Shown here: positions 33,920 through 41,819 of the stretch, piece after piece | Layout: every line of letters begins with the position of its first letter | How positions within the stretch are numbered: position 1 is the first letter of the stretch | DNA from: Achromobacter xylosoxidans | Lineage (GTDB): Bacteria > Pseudomonadota > Gammaproteobacteria > Burkholderiales > Burkholderiaceae_B | Assembly (NCBI RefSeq): GCF_014490035.1 | Contig: NZ_CP061008.1 | Span: 4,154,001 to 4,218,000, forward strand | Direction: 5' to 3' | Length of the DNA stretch: 64,000 nt | Made by a program: the position numbers and the translations under genes | Notes under the pieces: generated by a model | Databases searched by the model: none | Seen by the model: only the letters and a program-made list of their open reading frames with translations | What the model was told of the DNA's origin: nothing

Positions 33920-35314
33920 ATGACCGGATTGTTCATCGTGGTGGCGGCGCTGGCGTTCCTGATGCTGGCGGCGTATCGAGGCTATAGCGTGATCCTGTGC
34001 GCGCCCATCGCGGCCATGGGCGCGGTGCTGCTGACCGACCCGTCGGCGCTGGCGCCCGTGTTCTCGGGCATCTTCATGGAGCGCATGGCGGGCTTCGCCA
34101 AGCTCTACTTCCCCGTGTTCTTGCTGGGCGCCGTGTTCGGCAAGCTGATCGAGCTGTCGGGTTTCTCGCGCGCCATCGTGCAGGCGGTGCTGCGCCTGAT
34201 CGGCGCCGAACGCGCCATCATGGCCATCGTGCTGGTCTGCGCGGTGCTGACCTACGGCGGCGTGTCGCTGTTCGTGGTGGTGTTCGCGGTCTATCCGTTC
34301 GCGGCCGAGATGTTCCGCCAGGGCGGCATCCCGAAGCGGCTGATGCCGGGCGCGATCGCCCTGGGCGCGTTCACCTTCACCATGACCGCCCTGCCCGGCA
34401 CGCCGCAGATCCAGAACATCATCCCCACCACCTTCTTCGAAACAACCACCTGGGCCGCGCCCTGGCTGGGCCTGATCGGCGCCTGCTTCACGCTGACCGC
34501 CGGCATCGCCTATCTGGAGTGGCGGCGCAAGCGCGCGGCGGCCGCCGGCGAGACCTACGGCACCGACCTGCGCAACGAACCGGTCACGCCGCCCAATGAA
34601 CGCGAGCACCATCCGCTGGTCGCCCTGCTGCCGCTGGTGGTGGTGGGCGTCGTCAACTACCTGCTGACGCGCTGGATACCGGGCTGGTATCCGGCCGGCT
34701 CCGAAGTCGCGCTGCCCGGCCTGCCCAAGCCCATGCCCGTCAATGCCGAAGACCAGGTGGCGCTGTGGGCGGTGATGGGCGCGCTGATCGCAGGCATCGT
34801 CACCATTCTGCTGTTCTCGTTCCGCGGCATCAAGGCGCACTTCGCCGAAGGCAGCAAGAACGCAGTGTCGGGCGCGTTGCTGGCGTCGATGAACACGGCG
34901 GCGGAATACGGCTTTGGCGGCGTCATTGCCGCCCTGCCCGGCTTCCTGCTGGTGGCCGACGCGCTCAAGGCCATCCCCGACCCGCTGGTGGGCGAGGCGG
35001 TGGCCGTGACCTCGCTGGCCGGCATCACCGGTTCGGCCTCGGGTGGCATGAGCATCGCGCTGGCGGCCATGGCGCAGACCTTCATCGACAGCGCCCACGC
35101 GGCGGGCATCCCCATGGAGGTGCTGCACCGCATCGCCGCCATGGCCAGCGGCGGCATGGACACGCTGCCGCACAACGGCGCGGTCATCACGCTGCTGGCG
35201 GTCACGGGCCTGACGCACCGCCAGTCCTACGGCGACATCTTCGCCATCACGTTGATATCGACCGCTTCGGTCTTCCTGGCGATCGCGGTGTACTACCTGA
35301 CCGGCATCGTCTGA
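33920..35314 (+). CDS. GntP/citrate-type anion symporter
   Basis: This is a 464-residue inner-membrane permease with about twelve segments. TMTALPGTPQIQNIIPTTFF in the first half and ASGGMSIALAAMAQTFID with MASGGMDTLPHNGAVITLLAVTGLTHRQSYGDIF in the second resemble the GntP/CitMHS (ion-transporter) superfamily. Likely substrates are small carboxylates such as gluconate, 3-hydroxybutyrate or citrate. The 3' end overlaps the convergent LysR gene by 22 bp. A GGAG site precedes ATG 33920. Confidence 0.88.
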   Translation: MTGLFIVVAALAFLMLAAYRGYSVILCAPIAAMGAVLLTDPSALAPVFSGIFMERMAGFAKLYFPVFLLGAVFGKLIELSGFSRAIVQAVLRLIGAERAIMAIVLVCAVLTYGGVSLFVVVFAVYPFAAEMFRQGGIPKRLMPGAIALGAFTFTMTALPGTPQIQNIIPTTFFETTTWAAPWLGLIGACFTLTAGIAYLEWRRKRAAAAGETYGTDLRNEPVTPPNEREHHPLVALLPLVVVGVVNYLLTRWIPGWYPAGSEVALPGLPKPMPVNAEDQVALWAVMGALIAGIVTILLFSFRGIKAHFAEGSKNAVSGALLASMNTAAEYGFGGVIAALPGFLLVADALKAIPDPLVGEAVAVTSLAGITGSASGGMSIALAAMAQTFIDSAHAAGIPMEVLHRIAAMASGGMDTLPHNGAVITLLAVTGLTHRQSYGDIFAITLISTASVFLAIAVYYLTGIV

Positions 35315-36210
35315 GCCAGGCCGGCGGCGATGACCTCCGCCAGCCATTGCGTGAAGACGCGCACCCGCGCCGACACCTGGCGGTTCTGCGGATACAGCAC
35401 CGACACGGGCATGGGCGCGGGCGGCGCGCCGGGCAGCACGATCTTCAGCTCGCCCGTCGCCAGCTCGCGCTCGACGCGGTAGCGCGGCACCTGCACCAAT
35501 CCCAGTCCGGCCAGCGCGGCGCTGGTGTAGAGCTCCGCGCCGGTCACGCTGACCACGGCCCTGGGGCGCACCTGCACGTTCTTGCCATCGACCGTGAAAT
35601 CCAGCGGCAGGCTGCGCCCCGTGGCGCTGGACAGGTAGTCCACCGCCCGGTGGCCTTCCAGGTCTTCCAGCCGCCGCGGCTCGCCGTAGCGCGCCAGATA
35701 GGCGGGGCTGGCCACCGTGACTTGCGGCATCAGCGCGATCTGGCGTCCCACCAGCGAAGAATCCTGCAGCGTGCCGGTACGCAGCACGCAATCCACGCCT
35801 TCGCGCACCAGGTCCACCAGCCGGTCGTCCTCGCCCAGCTGCAGCACGATGTCGGGATAGCGTTCCAGGAAGGCCGGCAGTCCGGGCATGACGAAGAACC
35901 TGGCCAGCGTGCCCTGCGCGTTGACGCGCAGCAGGCCCTTGGGCGAGGTGTCCAGGAATGCGCCGTCGGCCTCTTCCAGATCCGCCAGGAGCCGCACGCA
36001 GCGCTGGTAGTGGGCCTCGCCGTCATGGGTCAGCCGCACCTGGCGCGTGGTGCGTTCAAGCAGCCGCGCCCCCAGGCGCGCTTCCATCCGCTTGACCAGG
36101 TTGGTGACCGTGGGGCGCGGAATCTGCAGGTCCTCGGCGGCCTTGGAAAAGCTGCGCCTTTCGGCGATGCGCACGAACACCAGCATTTCCTGGAACCGGT
36201 CCATCGTCAC
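35293..36210 (-). CDS. LysR-family transcriptional regulator
   Basis: This 305-residue regulator belongs to the CrgA-like branch (MDRFQEMLVFVRIAERRSFSKAAEDLQIPRPTVTNLVKRME). The ligand-binding half carries GLLRVNAQGTLARFFVMPGL. It is divergent from the SDR gene with a 110-bp AT-rich gap, and convergent with the GntP-type permease, which it overlaps by 22 bp. ATG 36204 is a second possible start. Confidence 0.92.
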   Translation of the reverse strand: MTMDRFQEMLVFVRIAERRSFSKAAEDLQIPRPTVTNLVKRMEARLGARLLERTTRQVRLTHDGEAHYQRCVRLLADLEEADGAFLDTSPKGLLRVNAQGTLARFFVMPGLPAFLERYPDIVLQLGEDDRLVDLVREGVDCVLRTGTLQDSSLVGRQIALMPQVTVASPAYLARYGEPRRLEDLEGHRAVDYLSSATGRSLPLDFTVDGKNVQVRPRAVVSVTGAELYTSAALAGLGLVQVPRYRVERELATGELKIVLPGAPPAPMPVSVLYPQNRQVSARVRVFTQWLAEVIAAGLAQTMPVR

Positions 36211-36320
36211 TCACCTATTATTAATGCAGATGAAATTATGTTAGCGAATATAGAGTAATTATCTTTCTTCTGGAATAGTTCAAGATACGCCTCACCCCCC
36301 AATCCAACCGGAGATACGAC

Positions 36321-37064
36321 ATGAACACCCAGGCCACGCAACGCATCGCGCTCGTCACCGGCGGATCGCGCGGCATAGGCGCCGCCATCGTCCGCCGCCT
36401 GGCGCGCGACGGCCACGCCGTCGCCATCAACTACGCCTCCAGCGCCGCCGAGGCCGAAACCCTGGCCGATGACATCCGCGCGGCGGGCGGCCGCGCCCTG
36501 GCCGTGCGCGCCGACGTGTCGCGGTCGGACCAGGTACGCGCCATGTTCGACCAGGTGGAAGCGGAGCTGGGGCGCATCGACGTGCTGGTCAACAGCGCCG
36601 GCATCCTGAAGATGGTGCCGCTGGCCGAAACCAGCGACGAGCTCTACGACCAGACCTTCGGCATCAACACCCGCGGCACCTTCAACACGCTGCGCGAAGC
36701 CGCCACGCGGCTGGCCGACGGCGGCAGCATCGTCAACGTGTCCAGCACCACCATCGCGCTCAACCTGCCGAACTACTCCGTCTACATCGCCAGCAAGGCG
36801 GCGGTGGAAAGCCTCACCCAGGTGTTCGCCAAGGAATTGCGCGGCCGCCGCATCACCGTCAACGCGGTGGCGCCCGGCCCCGTCGCCACCGACCTCTTCC
36901 TCAACGGCAAGAGCCCCGAGCTGATCGAGCACTATGCCAAGATGCCGCCGCTGGAGCGCCTGGGCCAGCCCGATGACATCGCCAACGTGGTGTCGTTCCT
37001 GGCGGGCCCCGAGGCGGGCTGGGTCAACGGCCAGATCCTTCGCGCCAACGGCGGCGTCGCCTGA
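36321..37064 (+). CDS. Short-chain dehydrogenase/reductase
   Basis: This is a 247-residue classical SDR. TGGSRGIGAAIVRRLARDGHAVAINYAS is the NADP-binding N-terminus, with VLVNSAG, a catalytic Ser in NVSSTTIALN and YSVYIASKAAVESLT carrying Tyr and Lys. The C-terminus follows GGVA, close to 3-oxoacyl-ACP reductase/glucose dehydrogenase-like members. It is divergent from a CrgA-like LysR, and in such pairs the SDR is usually the regulated gene. Confidence 0.92.
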   Translation: MNTQATQRIALVTGGSRGIGAAIVRRLARDGHAVAINYASSAAEAETLADDIRAAGGRALAVRADVSRSDQVRAMFDQVEAELGRIDVLVNSAGILKMVPLAETSDELYDQTFGINTRGTFNTLREAATRLADGGSIVNVSSTTIALNLPNYSVYIASKAAVESLTQVFAKELRGRRITVNAVAPGPVATDLFLNGKSPELIEHYAKMPPLERLGQPDDIANVVSFLAGPEAGWVNGQILRANGGVA

Positions 37065-37410
37065 CCTGGCGCATTCCAGAACCGCAAAACGCAAGCCCGC
37101 GCGCGGCCGCCCGGCCGCGCCATCCCTCATCCCTACGCATGAGCGCGCCGACTTCGGCGCACGCGCGGCGCATCGCCCCGATAGCCGCGAAATTGCGTGT
37201 ACCCCTCATCCGTTTTACCCATGCCCCCATCGCCTGATGGGTTGAGCGGCTGCGTCCGCTCATCGCGTTTCTCCGTTGATCACTCGGGCCTTTGACTTAC
37301 GGACAAGTCTGGCCAGCTGGACGAGTTTTGCATGAGACGAGAGCCGGAAGGTCTGTATTAGGCTGATCCCGTAGTACTCCGACTCACCTTGATCAATTGG
37401 ACGAAAGTAA
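37065..37410 (+). promoter_or_regulatory. 346-bp gap upstream of rpfF with two tandem hairpins
   Basis: No gene is visible. Two perfect 6-bp hairpins stand in tandem: CCCATC-GCCT-GATGGG (37226-37241) and GAGCGG-CTGCGT-CCGCTC (37244-37261), two bases apart. Neither is followed by a U-run. They could end the SDR transcript or act in the rpfF leader. The remaining 150 bp before rpfF are AT-richer and should hold its promoter. Confidence 0.45.
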
Positions 37411-38295
37411 ATGAATCAACTCATTCATCCGGATTGCCACCCCTTCACCGCCGCCGGCAACCTGAAGCAGCTCTCGGCGTTCTACGAGGAGGGACGTCGG
37501 GTCATGTGGATGATGCTGCGCGCTCAACCGCGTCCGTGCTTCAACCATGAACTGATCGACGAGATCATGACCCTGGCGCGCGCCGCCAAGGACTCTGGCC
37601 TGCCGATCGACTTCTGGGTCACCGGCTCGCTCGTTCCTCAGATCTACAACGTGGGCGGCGATCTGAATTTCTTCGCGGAAGCCATACGCACCGGCAAGCG
37701 CGAAGCGCTGCGGGCGTACGCCCGGGCTTGCGTGGATTGCGTGCATGCCGCCACCCGCGGCTTCGACACTGGCGCGATCTCGCTGGCGATGATCGAAGGC
37801 ACCGCCCTGGGCGGCGGCTTCGAGGCCGCGTTGGCGCACCACTTCGTGCTGGCGCAGAACACCGCCCGCATGGGCTTTCCTGAAATGGCGTTCAACCTCT
37901 TCCCTGGCATGGGCGGCTACTCGCTGGTGGCGCGGCGCTCGGGCATGAAGCTGGCCGAAGAACTGATAGGCACGGGCGAATCCCACACCGCCGAATGGTT
38001 CCATGGCCGCGGCCTGGTCGACGTGCTGTTCGAGCCGGGCGACGCCTACAAGGCCACGCGCACCTTCATCGACGTGATGCGGCCCAAGCTCAACGGCATG
38101 CGCGCCATGCTGCGCGCGCGCCAGCGCGTGCTGAGCCTGTCGCGCTCGGAGCTGATGGACATTACCGAAGATTGGGTCGAAGCCGCGTTCTCGATCGACC
38201 CGAAGGACCGCGCCTACATGGAGCGCCTGGTGATGGCGCAGAACCGCCGCAGTTCTTCCAGCGCGGAGTCCGCGCTGGAAGCCACCATGCATTGA
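37411..38295 (+). CDS. rpfF: RpfF, cis-2-unsaturated fatty acid (DSF/BDSF) signal synthase
   Basis: This is a 294-residue crotonase-fold enzyme that makes a diffusible fatty-acid quorum signal from acyl-ACP by dehydration and thioester release. The two catalytic glutamates are Glu138 in GTALGGGFEAALAHH and Glu158 in MGFPEMAFNLFPGMGGYS, with the 20-residue spacing of Xanthomonas RpfF. The AFYEEGRRVMWMML N-terminal block is also typical. Length and motifs match Burkholderia RpfF. It is convergent with rpfR, with only 24 bp between the stops. The acyl chain length (BDSF or other) cannot be read from sequence. Confidence 0.92.
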   Translation: MNQLIHPDCHPFTAAGNLKQLSAFYEEGRRVMWMMLRAQPRPCFNHELIDEIMTLARAAKDSGLPIDFWVTGSLVPQIYNVGGDLNFFAEAIRTGKREALRAYARACVDCVHAATRGFDTGAISLAMIEGTALGGGFEAALAHHFVLAQNTARMGFPEMAFNLFPGMGGYSLVARRSGMKLAEELIGTGESHTAEWFHGRGLVDVLFEPGDAYKATRTFIDVMRPKLNGMRAMLRARQRVLSLSRSELMDITEDWVEAAFSIDPKDRAYMERLVMAQNRRSSSSAESALEATMH

Positions 38296-38319
38296 TGCGG
38301 TAACGCGCTGCCGGCTGCG

Positions 38320-40317
38320 TCAGGCAATGAGATGCAGCCGGCGGCGCTGAGCCAGCCAGGCGGTGAACTCCGCCGCCGGCATGGGCTTGGCGTACAGGTA
38401 GCCCTGTTTGGCGTCCACGCCCAGGGTGTCGACGAACACGGCTTCTTCGGTCGTTTCCACGCCCTCGGCGATCACCTTGAGCTCCAGCGTGCGCGCCACC
38501 GCGACGATGGCGCGCGCCAGCGCCTGCGACACCGGGTTCTCGTTGACGCCGCGCACGAAGCTGGCGTCCAGCTTGATCGCGTCCAGCGGAATGCGGGCCA
38601 GCTGCGACAGCGAGGAATAGCCGGTGCCGAAGTCGTCCAGATGGACCCGCGCGCCAAGTTGGCGGAACTGCTTGATCAGTTCGATGGCGGCGCCTTCGTC
38701 GTCGATCAGGCAGCTTTCGGTCAGTTCGATGTCCAGCAGGCAGGGATCCAGGCTGGCGTCGCCGATGGCGCGCATGAAGTCGCTGACCACGCCCTTGTCA
38801 TTCAACTGCCGCGCCGACATATTGATGGCGATGCGGATGTTCAGGCCGTCGCGCTTCCAGGCCGCGGCCTGCCTGGCCGCTTCACGCATGACCCATACGC
38901 CCAGCGGCGAGATCAGGCCCGACTCCTCGGCGTACGGAATGAAGACGGCGGGGCCGACCATGCCGCGTTCCGGCGAACGCCAGCGCACCAGGGCTTCGAC
39001 CCCGTCGACCTCGCCATTGCGGCCGGCCAGCTTGGGCTGGTAGTACAGCATCAGATGGTCTTCGGCCAGCGCCTTGCGCAGATTGGTGTCCAGCCAGACG
39101 TAGTCCGCGTTGCGGCGGTCCATCTCGGGCTGGAACACGCGGTAGGTATGGCGCCCCGCTTCCTTGGCCACATACATGGCGATGTCGGCGCTGCGCACCA
39201 CGCTGTCCAGGTCGGCGCCGTGCTCCGGATACATGGCGATGCCGATGGAGCAACTGGTGTAGACCTCGATCAGCCCCTGGCGGAAAGGCTCGCGCAGCCG
39301 TTCGATGATGCGCTGGGCGGTCGCCTCCAGCTCCCAGGTCTGCGCGGCCTCGTGCAGCACGATGAATTCGTCCCCGCCCAGCCGCGCCAGGGTCTGGCCT
39401 TCGGCGAGGCAGGACGAAATCGCGACCGCCACCGACTTCAACAGACGGTCGCCGAAGCCGTGGCCGTAGTGATCGTTGATGCGCTTGAAATTGTCCAGGT
39501 CCAGGAACAGCACGCCGCCCCGCCCGTCCTCGCCCGCCGCCAGCGCCGCCTTCAGCCGCGTCGTGATCGCGTGGCGGTTGGGCAGGTTGGTCAGCATGTC
39601 GGTATTGGCCAGCACCCGCAGGCGCTCCTGCGCCTGGCGTTCCTCGGTGATGTCGGTGCCCGAGCAGATCAGGTAGACGCGCTTTTCGCCGCTGCCGCTG
39701 GTGACGAACTTGTTGCGGAACAGGAAGAGGCGCGGCCCCTTGACCGTATTGATGAGGCGCTCGGCCTCGTAGGATTGCCCGCGCTTGTAGAACTCGGCGA
39801 TATTGCGGCGCGAGGCGATCGCCTCTTCGCGCGTCATGAACATCTCGAACACGCTGCGGCCGATGATGTCCTGCTCGCGCTTGCCGGTGTATTCCTCGCT
39901 GAGCTTGTTGAAGCGCTGCACCCGGCCGTTCTGGTCGACGATGACGATGACCGAGTTGGCCTCGGACACCACGGTCTCGGCGAAGGACAGGCCTTCGACC
40001 AGATCCTTGGCCACGGATTCCGTATCGGAATGGGCGGACGCGGTGCCGGCCCATTCGTTGGGATTGATCTTGCGGCCCACCAGGTGGAGCCTGAGCATGT
40101 CGCCGTACAACGAGATGTCGATGCGCACGCTGGACGTGATGCCCGTCAGGCTGCGTATCGTCTCGGCTTGTTCCGGGCGCAATGCCATCGCGATATTGGC
40201 TGCGCCCTTGACTGCTGCAAGTTCGAACGCGTCGCTATCGGCGGACAGACGCCAATACGGACTATGCGTTCCGAAATGCGTGTACAGAATCGACTTTTCG
40301 TCCTGGTCGTCTGTCAT
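38320..40317 (-). CDS. rpfR: RpfR, BDSF-sensing PAS-GGDEF-EAL cyclic-di-GMP protein
   Basis: This 665-residue sensor has, in order, an N-terminal RpfF-interaction-like domain (about 1-95), a PAS domain (about 110-225), a GGDEF domain with an intact GGDEF at 314-318 and an EAL domain with EAL at 441-443 plus DDFGTGYSSLSQL. Both enzymatic signatures are intact, so it could both make and degrade cyclic-di-GMP. In Burkholderia, BDSF binding to the PAS domain stimulates the phosphodiesterase. ATG 40317 gives a product the same length as known RpfR. It ends 24 bp from rpfF, tail to tail. Confidence 0.93.
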   Translation of the reverse strand: MTDDQDEKSILYTHFGTHSPYWRLSADSDAFELAAVKGAANIAMALRPEQAETIRSLTGITSSVRIDISLYGDMLRLHLVGRKINPNEWAGTASAHSDTESVAKDLVEGLSFAETVVSEANSVIVIVDQNGRVQRFNKLSEEYTGKREQDIIGRSVFEMFMTREEAIASRRNIAEFYKRGQSYEAERLINTVKGPRLFLFRNKFVTSGSGEKRVYLICSGTDITEERQAQERLRVLANTDMLTNLPNRHAITTRLKAALAAGEDGRGGVLFLDLDNFKRINDHYGHGFGDRLLKSVAVAISSCLAEGQTLARLGGDEFIVLHEAAQTWELEATAQRIIERLREPFRQGLIEVYTSCSIGIAMYPEHGADLDSVVRSADIAMYVAKEAGRHTYRVFQPEMDRRNADYVWLDTNLRKALAEDHLMLYYQPKLAGRNGEVDGVEALVRWRSPERGMVGPAVFIPYAEESGLISPLGVWVMREAARQAAAWKRDGLNIRIAINMSARQLNDKGVVSDFMRAIGDASLDPCLLDIELTESCLIDDEGAAIELIKQFRQLGARVHLDDFGTGYSSLSQLARIPLDAIKLDASFVRGVNENPVSQALARAIVAVARTLELKVIAEGVETTEEAVFVDTLGVDAKQGYLYAKPMPAAEFTAWLAQRRRLHLIA

Positions 40318-40603
40318 TGTTATCCCCCTTCTGCCGTCCTGGGAAGGCCCGCAAACTACATTACGGCCTAGTCTATTCGGGGTCAACCACTGTATACAAT
40401 CTCGCGAGAGCTTTATTGCGGTTTATTGCGTCCCTTTTGGCGGTTCATAGCGCAAAACTTTGCATGCACCTTTTTTCAGTGCGTATTCCTCAGTTTGCGC
40501 GCAAGCCTTGTTGCGTCTTTCGCGAGCGCGCGCACAAACAAAATCGCCGGAGGTTCCCGGCGGAACTTCCGGCGTGTGACGTATAGCCACAACTTTAGGG
40601 GTA
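40318..40603. other. Intergenic region between rpfR start and Bug gene end
   Basis: 286 bp without a supported gene. The rpfR-proximal part is AT-richer and should hold the rpfR promoter. The other end contains the strong terminator at 40545-40574. Confidence 0.5.
40545..40574 (-). terminator. Intrinsic terminator of the Bug receptor gene
   Basis: On the minus strand a 13-bp stem (CGCCGGAAGTTCC with GGAACCTCCGGCG, one G-U pair on one strand) closes a 4-nt loop and is followed by ATTTTGTTTG. It lies 30 bp past the stop of the Bug gene at 40604, a good Rho-independent terminator. Confidence 0.75.
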
Positions 40604-41599
40604 TTAATCCCCCTTCACGCCCGCTTCGTCGATGACCTTGGTCCAACGCGCCAGTTCGGCCGACACGCGGGCGCCGGCGTCGGCCGGCGTGGTCCAGGTG
40701 GCGATGGCGCCCTGGTTCAGCAGCGAGGCCTGGACCTCCGGCTTGGCCAGGATCTTCTTCAGCTCGCCATTCAAACGCTCGATCACCGGCGCCGGGGTAT
40801 TGGCCGGCGCCACGATCCCGAACATCGAACTGACCTCGAAATCCTTCAGGCCGGCTTCGGCCGCGGTCGGCACGTCCGGCAGCGCGTCCACCCGTTGCGC
40901 CGACGTCACCGCCAGCGCGCGCAGCTTGCCGGCCTTGATGCTGCCCTGCGCCGCGGGCACGGTTTCGATCATGCTGAGCACCTGCCCGCCCATCAGGTCG
41001 GTCATGGCCGGGCCGCTACCCTTGTAGGGCACGTGCAGCACTTCCACGCCAGCGGTGCGCTTGAACATTTCGGCGGCCAGATGCTGCGGCGAACCGTTGC
41101 CGGCAGAACCCATGGTGATGTAGCCGGGCTTGGACTTGGCCAGCGCGATGAACTCGGCCAGCGTTTTCGCCTGCACCGACGGATTCACCACGAACACCAG
41201 CGGCACCGTGCCCACGATGGACACCGGCGCGAAGCTCTTCTCCACGTCATAGGTGACGCGGCCGCGGTACAGGGCGGCGTTGATGGAATGGCTGGTCAGC
41301 GCGCCCATCAGCAGCGTGTAGCCGTCGGGCTGCGCCTTGGCGACCTGGTCGGCGCCGATGTTGCCGGCGGCGCCCGCCCGGTTCTCCACGATCACCGACT
41401 GGCCCAGCGCGCCGGTCAGCTCCTGCGCCAGCACGCGGCCGATGACGTCGGTCGCGCCTCCGGGCGGGTACGGCACGATCATGCGGATGGGCTTGTCGGG
41501 GTAGGCGTCGGCGGCCAGGGCGGGAGCGGACATGCCGGCGCACAAGGCCAGCAGGGAAAACAACACGGCGCGGCGCGGCCGCAGACGCAGGTCTGACAT
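40604..41599 (-). CDS. Bug/TctC-family periplasmic solute-binding protein
   Basis: This 331-residue receptor has a signal peptide (MSDLRLRPRR to SAPALAADAYPDKP) and the family hallmark IRMIVPYPPGGATDVIGR, with VENRAGAAGNIGADQ following. A GGAGAC site precedes ATG 41599. It is divergent from the sugar-acid-type dehydratase gene across 220 bp and probably captures that enzyme's substrate or a related carboxylate. No TctA/TctB membrane genes are nearby. Confidence 0.9.
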   Translation of the reverse strand: MSDLRLRPRRAVLFSLLALCAGMSAPALAADAYPDKPIRMIVPYPPGGATDVIGRVLAQELTGALGQSVIVENRAGAAGNIGADQVAKAQPDGYTLLMGALTSHSINAALYRGRVTYDVEKSFAPVSIVGTVPLVFVVNPSVQAKTLAEFIALAKSKPGYITMGSAGNGSPQHLAAEMFKRTAGVEVLHVPYKGSGPAMTDLMGGQVLSMIETVPAAQGSIKAGKLRALAVTSAQRVDALPDVPTAAEAGLKDFEVSSMFGIVAPANTPAPVIERLNGELKKILAKPEVQASLLNQGAIATWTTPADAGARVSAELARWTKVIDEAGVKGD

Positions 41600-41678
41600 G
41601 TAGGTCTCCTGCCGGGATGGGTATAGGAATGAAACGGACGCCCGGCTCGTCAACCGGGCCAGTGTAGGTTCGGCAACT

Positions 41679-41727
41679 TGATTGAAGAATCAGAATTTTT
41701 CTATCGACTGATCTATTAATAAGATCA
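41679..41727. promoter_or_regulatory. Two inverted repeats in the Bug/dehydratase divergent promoter
   Basis: TGATT-GAAG-AATCA (41679-41692) and TGATCT-ATTAATA-AGATCA (41709-41727) are perfect inverted repeats 30 bp apart centre to centre, in a strongly AT-rich gap. Both carry TGAT half-sites. They are candidate sites for the GntR regulator encoded downstream (43607-44290). Confidence 0.45.
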
Positions 41728-41819
41728 ATTAAACGGCACTGATAAATCGCTTGCGGGCGTTTTCAAAGGCTGGCTATGATGCCGTCATCAGATTATCAAT
41801 AATATTATCGAGATCAAAA

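Noticed and set aside
37226..37261. Guanidine (mini-ykkC) riboswitch upstream of rpfF
   Set aside because: The tandem hairpins superficially fit, but the conserved ACGR loop sequences are absent and the downstream gene is unrelated to guanidine export.
38332..40371. A 679-codon open frame on the plus strand opposite rpfR
   Set aside because: It is the antisense of a well-supported gene in high-GC DNA, with Arg/His/Gln-rich composition and no domain; such shadows are expected.
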